Numbered from the stretch's first letter, positions 57,031-64,000 are shown. The stretch is 64,000 nt of DNA from Vibrio bathopelagicus (GCF_014879975.1 NZ_CP062500.1:1798001-1862000); one strand, 5' to 3'. Notes: a model not told the origin generated them from the letters alone. Program-made: numbers and translations.

Positions 57031-57582
57031 CTATATGCCTTGTTCCACGAACATTTGTTTATACGATTTCGTTTGCAACGCTGTTTCTGTTAAGCCAAAT
57101 TTGTTCGCTAACGCTTCCAGCTCAACTTTGTAGACCGATAGCATAGACTCATCATCTGTCATTATTGCAAATTCAGCAAAATCACCAATACCCATCAAGG
57201 AATCAACCGTGATATGAAAATCGCCAACAAAGTAGATACTCCGAGTTTTCTCCGCTTTGAGTACCACTTCAAAACCCATAGTTTTCAACATACTACGCGC
57301 TTTTGAAGCATCTGTAATATTTGTCGCTTCACATCGGTCTGACTCGGGGCCCTTTACTATCCACAACTTAATACCCGATGGCTCCATCGTTCGAATGCAA
57401 ACGCTTTTATTCTCAGCATGTAAGCCTTTATCCGAAGAATCGAAATACCAGTCAGATTCAATATTATCTTCGAGCATAACCTCGTGAGGCATTAGCCTTA
57501 AGAGTTCGAGGAAGACCGGTTTCGAATCAATACGATACTTAAGCTCGACTTCGTATTTGCCTTGGAAATGATTGTTATTCAT
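57031..57582 (-). CDS. CYTH-domain protein (class IV adenylate cyclase-like)
   Basis: 183 residues. The N-terminal ExExK signature (YEVELKYRI), then basic/acidic strand motifs (SVCIRTMEP, KLWIVKGPES, DFHITVDSLMGIGDFAEF) forming a CYTH triphosphate tunnel. Relatives are CyaB-type adenylate cyclases and thiamine- or inorganic-triphosphatases; which one cannot be told. CYTH cassettes are known from Vibrio integrons. Confidence 0.83.
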   Translation of the reverse strand: MNNNHFQGKYEVELKYRIDSKPVFLELLRLMPHEVMLEDNIESDWYFDSSDKGLHAENKSVCIRTMEPSGIKLWIVKGPESDRCEATNITDASKARSMLKTMGFEVVLKAEKTRSIYFVGDFHITVDSLMGIGDFAEFAIMTDDESMLSVYKVELEALANKFGLTETALQTKSYKQMFVEQGI

Positions 57583-57647
57583 AAGCTACTTCAACGTAAA
57601 AGTAGGATTCTAGCATAGACGAAAGAGGTAAAATTTGAATGGCCGCA

Positions 57648-57752
57648 TAACGTCAAGCTAAGTGGCTAACAAACTACCGCCCTACTCAATTGACTGACTT
57701 AAACGCGTAATTAAATGCCACGCGTTGGCTGTCGGCTTATACAGTTTGTTAT
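57648..57752 (-). repeat. attC site
   Basis: 105 bases, TAACGTC...CAGTTTGTTAT, with an AAATGCCACGCGTTGGCTGTCGG arm of the classical VCR type. Confidence 0.8.
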
Positions 57753-57762
57753 GGCGCTGAAC

Positions 57763-58230
57763 TCACGTTAGTTCTTGTATGTCAATTAGATCGACTTCCC
57801 TACCTAATATTCGCTTGTACTCGACTAAGTGTTGAACTGGGATTACTGATAATTCGATGCCCTGATACTCTTTTTCAACTGACGCTGAAAAATCGATTTC
57901 AAGCTGATACCAAGAACCGTCTAAAGCCGATTGTATCCTCGTATTTTGAGATAAACCGATTTCAATTTTTTGATTTTGGTAAATCAACTGGAAATACTCG
58001 AGATCCCATCCGTATTCAGTGTAACGATTTAACGGTTTAGATATAAATTGAGATACGTGAGCCAATACCTTGTTTGCATCAGAGTTATGGATATAAAGAT
58101 CGATGTCTGCAATTTCACGACTGCCACCATGAATAGTTGCAGCGAGTCCACCGACAATTTGGTACTTAATGCTTTCTGCATCCAAGAGTCTTTTCAGCCA
58201 CTTCAAGGCTACTTTCACTTTCCCACTCAT
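57763..58230 (-). CDS. Nucleotidyltransferase-fold cassette protein
   Basis: 155 residues with a pol-beta/MNT-type core: IVGGLAATIHGGSREIADIDLYI gives the GG...D-x-D metal motif (about residues 26-48), and IEIGLS a further strand. Similar minimal nucleotidyltransferases act as AMPylating antitoxins or resistance enzymes. No partner kinase/HEPN gene is adjacent. Confidence 0.72.
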   Translation of the reverse strand: MSGKVKVALKWLKRLLDAESIKYQIVGGLAATIHGGSREIADIDLYIHNSDANKVLAHVSQFISKPLNRYTEYGWDLEYFQLIYQNQKIEIGLSQNTRIQSALDGSWYQLEIDFSASVEKEYQGIELSVIPVQHLVEYKRILGREVDLIDIQELT

Positions 58231-58261
58231 CTAGTTCCCTTAGTTGAATTTCCTTGCGCCA

Positions 58262-58378
58262 TAACACCCAATGAAGGAGTGAGGCACGCAATGCAAACGC
58301 TACCACATACCACCTTAATCAAAAAAGCCGACGCATAGTAAAAATGCCACGCGTGCCGAATAACTCTAAAATTGTTAG
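58262..58378 (-). repeat. attC site
   Basis: TAACACCC...AAAATTGTTAG, 117 bases, with an AATGCCACGCGTGCCGAATAACTC arm. Confidence 0.8.
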
Positions 58379-58382
58379 TAGG

Positions 58383-58940
58383 TCAACTCCAAGGGAGCAC
58401 CTGTATTTTCTGCCACCTAGCCTTATAGCCATCGGTCATTTTGTTGTAGTTAGCTTCTGTCATTGCCTTTTTGTTAGGTTTGATCAACATATTAAATGCA
58501 TCATCTAACCCATAGGGGGCAAACAATTGAATGTTTCCTAAGCTATCTAGAGTGAACCCAATAGCAAAGGCAGAAAGCCAAGACTCAATACCTTGTTCAA
58601 CTCGCTCATACGCTTGAATGGAACAACCGAACTTCTTAGCATAGCGCTCATGTATGGTTGCTTGGTTTTTTACATCCACACCTACGAAATGAGTTAACCG
58701 TGAACTAATACGATCTTTGAACTCATCTTCAGTGGCATGATTAGAGCTGTCAAAATAAACAACATCGAAGTCTTTAACTTGAGCAAGAAACGATTTACTT
58801 TCGATGCTATTCCAGATGATTTGAGTAATCGCACCGCCTGCGATATAGAAGTTTGGCAACCCTACGTCTCGACATACTTTAGCGGTTTCGATTAACTCAG
58901 GAACTTGCTGAATTAGATGCTTGAGTTTTTGTTTATTCAT
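58383..58940 (-). CDS. NTP_transf_6-like nucleotidyltransferase cassette protein
   Basis: 185 residues. Family signature AKVCRDVGLPNFYIAGGAITQIIWN and KDFDVVYFDSS, with the GG and D-x-D-like pattern of nucleotidyltransferases (DUF925/NTP_transf_6), then APYGLDDAFNMLIKPN. Enzymatic substrate is unknown. Second nucleotidyltransferase in adjacent cassettes. Confidence 0.82.
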   Translation of the reverse strand: MNKQKLKHLIQQVPELIETAKVCRDVGLPNFYIAGGAITQIIWNSIESKSFLAQVKDFDVVYFDSSNHATEDEFKDRISSRLTHFVGVDVKNQATIHERYAKKFGCSIQAYERVEQGIESWLSAFAIGFTLDSLGNIQLFAPYGLDDAFNMLIKPNKKAMTEANYNKMTDGYKARWQKIQVLPWS

Positions 58941-58946
58941 CTTAGC

Positions 58947-59056
58947 CTACTGATGCTGCGTTAAGCTGTGAGAAACGAGCCCTGCACACCGCCCTTAAAA
59001 TGAAACGAAACGCATAGTAAACCACGCGTTGCGAATCACTCTTAAACAGTTGTTAT
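58947..59056 (-). repeat. attC site, altered left box
   Basis: GCTGCGTTAAGCTGTGAGAAACG at the left lacks the usual TAACGCC; the right end is AACAGTTGTTAT. The left recombination box may be weak. Confidence 0.65.
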
Positions 59057-59541
59057 GTGCACACACTTGGCTCTTTCAACAGTTTATCAATTAAGCTATC
59101 TATTTTGTCACAATTCAAATTTGGTAAGTGATTACTACAATGATTTCGAATTAAAGGTAATAAGTATTCATCCACTTTATTAGGTGATGTTCTATTAAGC
59201 TCTTTATGTGCGAGAAGCGATGTCGTAAACACTTCTTCTAAAGTCTCTAATGACTGCTTCGAAATATCGCTAGCGAACATTGCGTTTAGAATTAGAGCAT
59301 GAATTACCTGCTTTTTATCTTCACCTTTCAGTTCACACAACGTGTGATTTATAGATGCACTTGAGACTTTAATAAGAGTCTCAGCGGCATCCGTATTGTG
59401 ATATCTAAATAACTCATATTCATCCTTTAAGCGTTTGTTATGCTTTTCGTCCAAATCATATAGAGTGATGGAAGCTAGATAATACATCCCACCAACACCG
59501 ATAAAGAAACTAATTAGAGCTACTGAAATGTACCTAACCAT
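59053..59541 (-). CDS. Membrane-anchored cassette protein of unknown function
   Basis: 162 residues from the ATG at 59541, preceded by GGGGGTG; the longer frame runs into the neighbouring attC. One N-terminal membrane helix (about 5-25), then a helical, cysteine-containing soluble part with CSNHLPNLNCDKIDSLIDKLL at the end. The stop lies inside the attC end. No family recognised. Confidence 0.7.
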   Translation of the reverse strand: MVRYISVALISFFIGVGGMYYLASITLYDLDEKHNKRLKDEYELFRYHNTDAAETLIKVSSASINHTLCELKGEDKKQVIHALILNAMFASDISKQSLETLEEVFTTSLLAHKELNRTSPNKVDEYLLPLIRNHCSNHLPNLNCDKIDSLIDKLLKEPSVCT

Positions 59542-59560
59542 ATTGCACCCCCTGTGCACA

Positions 59561-59683
59561 TAACTCCGCATTAAGTGGTGAGCAATGCAGACAACCAAAC
59601 TTAAAGCATTGTGCCGTAAGCACAGAAGTTGAAGCAAACCAAAAATGCCGAGCGTTGACGGTCACTATTAAACGCCTTGTTAT
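59561..59683 (-). repeat. attC site
   Basis: TAACTCCGCATTAAGTGGTGAGCAATGC...AACGCCTTGTTAT; its last bases supply the TAA stop of the next gene. Confidence 0.82.
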
Positions 59684-60135
59684 ACCCGTGCATGAGCTGA
59701 CAAAGTTGTTTTCCAAATGCACTCGCGATTTTCATTTATGGCTAACAGCCTATCTTCAACATGCTCTCTTGACCACACTGCTGCACATTCTAAATCTAAG
59801 CATTCTGTTTTTGTTGCTGGAATTTCTACACCACCAGAGTAAATGGAAAACTTCTTACTGATAGCATCAAACTTATAAAACTTATGTTCTTGTCCCATGA
59901 GTGGATGGTTTTCAATTTTGCTAACTTTAGTCCAACCCGTCTTCCCCAAAGCGCTCTTCATTACCCAAAGGGAAAACGTCGAACTATAAAATAACACATC
60001 AAAATCGCTTTGTGGTTCATCGAAAACATTCTCAGAAAACGCAACCAAAGGCTCTTCTAAAACCAACCCATAGCCATACTTTCCATTTATTAACTCAATC
60101 TGAACTACTTTACCCAATTCGTAATTCTTAGCCAT
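59680..60135 (-). CDS. Imm26-like immunity protein cassette
   Basis: 151 residues. The N-terminus (LGKVVQIELINGKYGYGLVLEEPLVAF) and FDVLFY, WVMKSALGKTGWTKV match my recollection of the Imm26 immunity family, which protects against nuclease or other polymorphic toxins. No toxin gene is nearby, so it could be an orphan immunity gene acquired as a cassette. The stop codon is supplied by the attC. Confidence 0.65.
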   Translation of the reverse strand: MAKNYELGKVVQIELINGKYGYGLVLEEPLVAFSENVFDEPQSDFDVLFYSSTFSLWVMKSALGKTGWTKVSKIENHPLMGQEHKFYKFDAISKKFSIYSGGVEIPATKTECLDLECAAVWSREHVEDRLLAINENRECIWKTTLSAHARV

Positions 60136-60159
60136 ATTTGATATTTCCTTGATAAGGTA

Positions 60160-60280
60160 TAACGCCGCCTTAAGTAGTGAGCAACGCTTTCACTTAACCT
60201 AAACCATTGTGCCGTAAACACTAAATTCAAAGCAAACCGAAAATGCCGAGCGTTGCGAATCTGCTTAAATTTATTGTTAG
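60160..60280 (-). repeat. attC site
   Basis: TAACGCCGCCTTAAGTAGTGAGCAACGC...AAATTTATTGTTAG, 121 bases. Confidence 0.85.
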
Positions 60281-60303
60281 TTGTATACTTCCCTAGTAGC
60301 ATA

Positions 60304-60728
60304 ATGACTTCAATAAGATTATTAACGGATTTAACAATGACCACCCATACCTAGAAGCAAATGACGTTAAGTTTGACAAGGAAACTGGTACGCTCCTTTC
60401 TTACGAGGCTGATTATAGGGATATAGAAATACCTTCCCACTTTGACAACGTTGAAGTTCGTATCATTGGGCGAAATGCATTTTGCCATAATTGGATAACA
60501 AATATAATTCTGCCAAACACATTGCAGCGATTAGAGTATGGGGCGTTAAGTATGAATTTTATAACTCATATCGTTGTTCCTGAATCTGTTGAATTTATCG
60601 GTGAATACGCTCTTTACATGGAAGATGCTGAGATAAAAGTCGACATACTAAATAAAAATGCCGATGTTGATTATTGTGCAATTCATTCACCGGAGTATCT
60701 AGACGAATTAGAAGAAGACGAATTCTGA
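60304..60728 (+). pseudogene. BspA-type leucine-rich-repeat cassette gene, frameshifted near start, opposite strand
   Basis: A coding-quality frame runs from about 60315 to 60728 (ING FNNDHPYLEAN..., IIGRNAFCHNWITNIILPNTLQRLEYGAL, VVPESVEFIGEYAL, acidic tail) with LRR_5/BspA-like repeats, but lacks an ATG. The only well-placed ATG (60304) is in another frame and gives MTSI before running off to a stop. Adding one A in AATAAG (60312-60317) would join them as MTSIKIINGFNND. I infer a one-base deletion, or a sequencing error. A downstream TTG at 60522 could allow a short product. Confidence 0.65.
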
Positions 60729-60737
60729 TGTACAACT

Positions 60738-60859
60738 AACGCCGCGTTAAGTAGTGAGCAACGCTAACCACTGAACCCAAACCATTGCACCATAATCACT
60801 AAAACTCAATTGGACTGAAAATGCCGAGCGTTGGGAATCTGTCTGAAACGCTTTGTTAT
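60738..60859 (-). repeat. attC site
   Basis: TAACGCCGCGTTAAGTAGTGAGCAACGC...AACGCTTTGTTAT; supplies the TAA stop of the SEC-C gene. Confidence 0.87.
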
Positions 60860-61464
60860 ATTAATTGACCGCAACAGTTTTTGTACTTTTCATTCGAGCC
60901 ACAAACACACTGAGAGTTTCTGGTTGGCTTGTTAGACTCAAAACTTTTTAATTGTTTATTTTCATTCTCTAGACGATCAATATGCTGCTGCATCAACATT
61001 TGTTGGACAGAGTTATTAATTAAGCTCTCTACTTCTTTTTCTGACATACCGTCGTCTGACATCATTAAAGGTGTTACATAAGCTAAAACTGAGATAATTA
61101 ATGCCAAAAATGCGTAAAGCTCAGATCTGCTTTTGGGAAGAAACTGACTTACAGAAGAAAGCTCAGGGACCTCTTCGTCAATTTTAGTTTTAATTTCTTC
61201 TCGCGATAACTCCTGGCTTTTGGCTTCATCGAGAACCTGAGCATATCTTTTTAACTGTTCAATAGTTCTAATTGGAGCGTTCAGAATTTCAATTGCGCTT
61301 CCGATGACGTTAAATACTCCGTCAGGAATACTTCCCATACCACCGCAATTGGGACAAGGACCTGAACGATTACCAGCCATAGTCATATGAAGACAATTCT
61401 CAACAAAAATACCTGATGAAAATGGTGTACCGCAATCATCACAAAATGCCGGAATCATTGGCAT
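60856..61464 (-). CDS. Zinc-ribbon and SEC-C motif membrane protein cassette
   Basis: 202 residues. The N-terminal zinc ribbon (FCDDCGTPF... CPNCGGMG) is followed by a helical linker and one hydrophobic helix (about 114-134, LYAFLALIISVLAYVTPLMM). A coiled coil (about 140-172) and a C-terminal SEC-C zinc motif (CVCGSNEKYKNCCG) complete it. SEC-C motifs occur on SecA and many stress or defence proteins. Function is unknown. Confidence 0.8.
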   Translation of the reverse strand: MPMIPAFCDDCGTPFSSGIFVENCLHMTMAGNRSGPCPNCGGMGSIPDGVFNVIGSAIEILNAPIRTIEQLKRYAQVLDEAKSQELSREEIKTKIDEEVPELSSVSQFLPKSRSELYAFLALIISVLAYVTPLMMSDDGMSEKEVESLINNSVQQMLMQQHIDRLENENKQLKSFESNKPTRNSQCVCGSNEKYKNCCGQLI

Positions 61465-61487
61465 GCTAACACTCCTAAAAATTAATA

Positions 61488-61604
61488 TAACGCCCGCTTA
61501 ACTTGCTGCCAACTGCACCAAACCCAAACAGACCACCTTAATCATAAAAGCCAAACCGAAGTAAAAATGCCATAGGTTGGCAGTCAAGTTGAAGCAATTG
61601 TTAT
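61488..61604 (-). repeat. attC site, classical VCR subtype
   Basis: TAACGCCCGCTTAACTTGCTGCCAACTGC...GGTTGGCAGTCAAGTTGAAGCAATTGTTAT; its arms differ from the GTTAAGTAGTGAG subtype of its neighbours. Confidence 0.85.
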
Positions 61605-61607
61605 GCA

Positions 61608-62021
61608 TCAGCGACGGTACCAGCATTTTTCTGGCTTTTGCCCCAACTGCCAATCAACATAGTCTTTTGGTGGTCGGTCAATGTCTATGACATGTTCGGC
61701 ACCAAAAGGAATTTCCACTCCAAAGCCTAAATAAACATCAACCTCCTTGGGATCAATACAAGATGGTTGAAAGTCTAAGATACCTATAAACTTGTCCATC
61801 ACTATTTCTGAAACGATGACATAGCCTCGTTCAGATTCAATATGGACATTACCATTTTCATCTTCAAACTCGATTTCTAAGATTACTTTCGCTGCATCAC
61901 CAACTTGGAGGGCTTTTCGGTTTTCTAGTGATGGAATCCAAAATGTTTTAGGATTGTCACTATGACAAATCTCGCCGTTTCTTAACTGCCAATAGTCTTC
62001 AGTAAAATTAGCTAGTTGCAT
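61608..62021 (-). CDS. Cassette protein of unknown function (immunity-like)
   Basis: 137 residues, acidic, no membrane segment. Begins with WQLRNGEICHSDNPKTFWIPS and contains VYLGFGVEIPFGAEHVIDIDRPP, a beta-rich pattern. No family recognised with certainty; composition and context resemble small immunity proteins. Confidence 0.7.
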   Translation of the reverse strand: MQLANFTEDYWQLRNGEICHSDNPKTFWIPSLENRKALQVGDAAKVILEIEFEDENGNVHIESERGYVIVSEIVMDKFIGILDFQPSCIDPKEVDVYLGFGVEIPFGAEHVIDIDRPPKDYVDWQLGQKPEKCWYRR

Positions 62022-62039
62022 GATTATCCTTTTGATGCA

Positions 62040-62164
62040 TAACGCCGCGTTAAGTAGTGAGCAACGCTAAACCACCTAACCTAAACCTTTATACCATAAA
62101 CACTTAACCCAACTTAGAATGCAAAACACCAAGCGTTGGGAATCTGCCTTAAACGCTTTGTTAT
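62040..62164 (-). repeat. attC site
   Basis: TAACGCCGCGTTAAGTAGTGAGCAACGC...AACGCTTTGTTAT, 125 bases; supplies the TAA stop of the next gene. Confidence 0.87.
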
Positions 62165-62448
62165 GTGATATTTTGCTTACCTGATAGTTTTCTATACCGC
62201 CACTCTCCTAGAAACCAAGAGATAACATTAAACGGAATACCAATTGCTAATAACAACATCACCGTCGTAGGCAACTCAGTGAGAAACTCTACCCATCGGT
62301 TTTGGTTAGTAAAAAGAGCAAAACCAGCAAGTTTTCCGAGAAAGAGCCCCCCGCTAATGATTAAAGTTTGAGTGATTATGTAGTAAGCAGCACCTTTTTG
62401 TCGTTTATTTGCCCAGTTTTTAAACCATTTATTTTGAGATTCTGTCAT
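62161..62448 (-). CDS. Small membrane protein cassette
   Basis: 95 residues with two membrane helices (about 20-43 and 57-80) and a basic tail. The ATG at 62448 is preceded by AAAGGAACAAG. No family recognised. The stop is within the attC. Confidence 0.72.
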   Translation of the reverse strand: MTESQNKWFKNWANKRQKGAAYYIITQTLIISGGLFLGKLAGFALFTNQNRWVEFLTELPTTVMLLLAIGIPFNVISWFLGEWRYRKLSGKQNIT

Positions 62449-62557
62449 CTTGTTCCTTTCACTTTGGTGTCGATCTTATCTAACCTAACCATATGAAACT
62501 AACATACAATTTGATTGAAAACTTATACGAGCAATATCGCGATTTAGACATATCACA

Positions 62558-62678
62558 TAACGCCCAATTAAGGTGTGAACAACGCTAACCACCCTACCTA
62601 AGCATTGTGCCATAAACACTAAACTGGCTTGATGTGAAAGCGCCGAGCGTTGTGAATCACTCTTAAATTTATTGTTAG
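62558..62678 (-). repeat. attC site
   Basis: TAACGCCCAATTAAGGTGTGAACAACGC...AAATTTATTGTTAG; supplies the stop of the isochorismatase gene. Confidence 0.85.
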
Positions 62679-63232
62679 CTTTTCAATCTATCGATGATCT
62701 CAGTGTTGGATAATGGAACTCCGATGCCACTATTCACCATGTATCCAAATGATTCATCATGACAACCTTGGTCGTACGAATCGATGCACTCTTGGGCCAG
62801 TAACAAATGGTAGTCACGTTGATATGCATCGATAGCGGTGACTCTCACGCATGCATGAGTATTTACACCAGCAATTACAATTTCACTAGGTGGCATTTCA
62901 TTTAAGATTTCATCGAGCTCTGTTTCAAAGAAAGCGCTATAGCGCTTTTTAATAACTTCATGCTCTTCAGGATGTCGAGACAACTCAATTAATAGCTCGC
63001 AGCCGTTAGTACCTTCAATAGTCCACTTTTGACTCGATTGTCGTAACGCTAAATATGTATCCGATAAGTCTTCTTTAAAAACTTGTCGCACCCAGATAAT
63101 CTTCTGACTTTCTCTACGAAAGGCATGTACCAGTTCATTCAATGAGCGAGTAAATTCCGTTCTTTTTTCAGCGAGTCTACCCTGCTGGAAAAAGTCCTCT
63201 TGCATATCAATAACTAGTAGTAATTTAGTCAC
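62675..63232 (-). CDS. Isochorismatase-family hydrolase cassette
   Basis: 185 residues of the cysteine-hydrolase fold: catalytic Asp in LLVIDMQEDFF (about residue 9), Lys in EVIKKRYSAFF, and nucleophile Cys in GVNTHACVRVTA. Family members hydrolyse isochorismate, nicotinamide or related amides. Substrate is unknown; no siderophore genes are adjacent. AGGAGGTCATCGTG precedes the ATG. Confidence 0.85.
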   Translation of the reverse strand: MTKLLLVIDMQEDFFQQGRLAEKRTEFTRSLNELVHAFRRESQKIIWVRQVFKEDLSDTYLALRQSSQKWTIEGTNGCELLIELSRHPEEHEVIKKRYSAFFETELDEILNEMPPSEIVIAGVNTHACVRVTAIDAYQRDYHLLLAQECIDSYDQGCHDESFGYMVNSGIGVPLSNTEIIDRLKS

Positions 63233-63251
63233 GATGACCTCCTAGGAAAGC

Positions 63252-63374
63252 TAACGCCGCGTTAAGTAGTGAGCAACGCTAACCACACAACCTAAACTAT
63301 TGTGCTGTAAACACTTAAGCTGAATCAAACCGAAAATGCCACGCGTTACGAATCTGCCTTAAACGCTTTGTTAT
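63252..63374 (-). repeat. attC site
   Basis: TAACGCCGCGTTAAGTAGTGAGCAACGC...AACGCTTTGTTAT, 123 bases. Confidence 0.87.
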
Positions 63375-63380
63375 GGCGAT

Positions 63381-63731
63381 TCACTTTAGACTTGCTTGGA
63401 TTATTAGTAACTCAATTTCATTGTCCGATGTATTAACCAAACCATGGGTGCCAAAACGTTTATTAACTATCATATCTCCTGAAGCCACCTTTCTGTCCTC
63501 ACCTTCAATGGTCATAGTGCCTTCACCTTTCAAAATGATATACATTTCTTCATCGTCTCCGTGAGTATGCTCACCCATAGAGCTTCCCGGCGGCATAACG
63601 ACACGGATGGCAAAGTCCCAAGCACCATCGAAATCTTTACGTCTGAATGCACGATAGATATCTATTGAACCTTCTCCATCATGGCTATTTTCGTCGACAT
63701 CTTTATCACAAGTGTAAAAATTACGTATCAT
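63381..63731 (-). CDS. Cupin-domain protein, first cassette
   Basis: 116 residues. Cupin motif 1 with metal ligands (GEHTHGDDEEMYIILKGEG, His-x-His and Glu) and motif 2 (NKRFGTHGLVN, third His). Could be a small dioxygenase, isomerase or sensor. As the cassette next to the probable attI it should be the best expressed of the array. Confidence 0.82.
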   Translation of the reverse strand: MIRNFYTCDKDVDENSHDGEGSIDIYRAFRRKDFDGAWDFAIRVVMPPGSSMGEHTHGDDEEMYIILKGEGTMTIEGEDRKVASGDMIVNKRFGTHGLVNTSDNEIELLIIQASLK

Positions 63732-63774
63732 CTTTTCCGAATTCCTTTCTGATTATTTCCCGCAGATCTACTGA

Positions 63775-63790
63775 GCGCCATAACAGCTAT
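63775..63790 (-). other. Probable attI recombination site
   Basis: On the minus strand the sequence reads GCTGTTATGGCGC, with the same GTTATGGC junction seen at cassette boundaries (63370-63377, 57748-57755). No attC arms surround it, and it lies between the first cassette and the integrase promoter region. Confidence 0.6.
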
Positions 63791-63834
63791 TAGACAGAAA
63801 AATTCTGCATTTAAATACAGAATTTTTCTATCTA
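63791..63834. other. 17-bp inverted repeat between attI and integrase promoter
   Basis: The arms at 63791-63807 and 63818-63834 match at 16 of 17 positions around a 10-base loop; T-runs lie in the arms. Could be a terminator, or part of attI or the cassette promoter region. Confidence 0.6.
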
Positions 63835-63908
63835 GTTTCATATGGGTGGGACTCTACCACAATTAATTACATAATTTCAGTGACTTAAAACATAGATAGC
63901 CTCATTGA

Positions 63909-63938
63909 ATGACAAAGTGCAGAATCTTTCCGTATAGT
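63909..63938 (+). promoter_or_regulatory. Sigma-70 promoter, probably for integrase intI
   Basis: -35 ATGACA (63909-63914), an 18-base spacer, and -10 TATAGT (63933-63938), reading rightward away from the cassettes. Confidence 0.55.
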
Positions 63939-63965
63939 ATGATTTTAGCGAATCCCCCCCCGCAT

Positions 63966-63985
63966 AACTGTGTATAAACACAGTA
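63966..63985. promoter_or_regulatory. LexA box (SOS operator)
   Basis: AA-CTGT-GTATAAAC-ACAG-TA fits the CTGT-N8-ACAG consensus with good flanks. LexA control of integron integrases is established in Vibrio, so this supports an intI gene starting beyond the window. Confidence 0.82.
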
Positions 63986-64000
63986 TCCCTACGCATGCAC

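Larger units (their letters stand above)
56070..63784 (-). mobile_element. Chromosomal integron cassette array (attI end at right, distal end at left)
   Basis: Ten well-preserved attC sites (VCR-like, 105-125 bases) at regular spacing and three decayed ones separate small genes that mostly read on the minus strand. Each attC starts on the plus strand with TAACGCC-like bases and ends TTGTTAT or TTGTTAG. The last cassette abuts a probable attI at about 63.78 kb, followed by a promoter and LexA box for a divergent integrase gene outside the window. Confidence 0.9.

Noticed and set aside
59534..59861. Short ORFs on both strands crossing the attC at 59561-59683
   Set aside because: They run through a recombination site and overlap well-supported cassette genes; shadows.
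60105..60344. Minus-strand 79-residue ORF across an attC
   Set aside because: Most of it is attC sequence; similar frames appear in other copies of the same repeat.
56070..63374. CRISPR array from regularly spaced repeats in the last 8 kb
   Set aside because: The repeats are 105-125 bases, imperfectly palindromic, and separated by whole genes with TTAT/TAACGCC ends; they are integron attC sites.
63953..63961. C8 tract as a phase-variable coding repeat
   Set aside because: It lies in the leader between promoter and LexA box, not in a reading frame visible here.
1..64000. tRNA or rRNA genes
   Set aside because: I looked for cloverleaf T-arm signatures and rRNA-like stretches and saw none that fold convincingly; a tRNA scan would be decisive.

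Overview
The window is chromosomal DNA of a marine gammaproteobacterium, almost certainly a Vibrio and probably of the Splendidus clade. The clade is an inference from overall gene content and codon style. The evidence for Vibrio is a syp-type biofilm polysaccharide locus, a chromosomal integron with VCR-like attC sites, NorM, a tungstate/molybdenum-cofactor block, and small Vibrio-type proteins (DUF2960- and DUF3802-like).

Layout. 1-1.7 kb: the end of an ATPase gene and an MscS channel. 1.8-7.2 kb: a chemoreceptor and a histidine kinase / NtrC-type regulator pair. 7.4-12.3 kb: tupABC-mobA-mobB/moeA, read divergently from the regulator behind a consensus sigma-54 promoter, with a strong pseudoknot-forming sequence between tupA and tupB. 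12.5-22.9 kb: housekeeping genes (nagK, tapT, sterol-desaturase-like gene, chemoreceptor, NlpC/P60 lipoprotein, fructosamine-kinase-like gene, ribE, norM). 23-23.8 kb: a frameshifted periplasmic ATP-dependent DNA ligase.

24.1-47.2 kb is a syp-type exopolysaccharide locus. It has an export and control block (sypABCD), a periplasmic binding protein plus hybrid kinase (sypF-like), a sigma-54 activator (sypG), glycosyltransferases, polymerase, acetyltransferase, chain-length protein and initiating sugar transferase. Sigma-54-type promoters precede sypA, sypL and sypP, with a weaker one before sypM, and each is accompanied by a TTCTCA-N3-TG-like enhancer motif. The locus is interrupted by a glycine-betaine-type ABC transporter (proXWV). 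A stand-alone Hpt protein just beyond the transporter is a clear relative of the kinase's own C-terminal Hpt domain. I see no sypE and no flippase gene.

47.3-54.2 kb: a LysR regulator and a tripartite RND efflux operon. 54.3-56.0 kb: a VOC-like gene, a secreted protein of unknown function and an OsmC-like gene. 56.1-64 kb: a complete small integron array read on the minus strand. It runs from decayed attC sites at the distal end to a probable attI at 63.78 kb, followed by a promoter and a LexA box that point to an integrase gene starting just beyond the window. Cassettes encode CYTH, nucleotidyltransferase, Imm26-like, SEC-C, isochorismatase and cupin proteins, small membrane proteins, and one frameshifted leucine-rich-repeat gene on the opposite strand.
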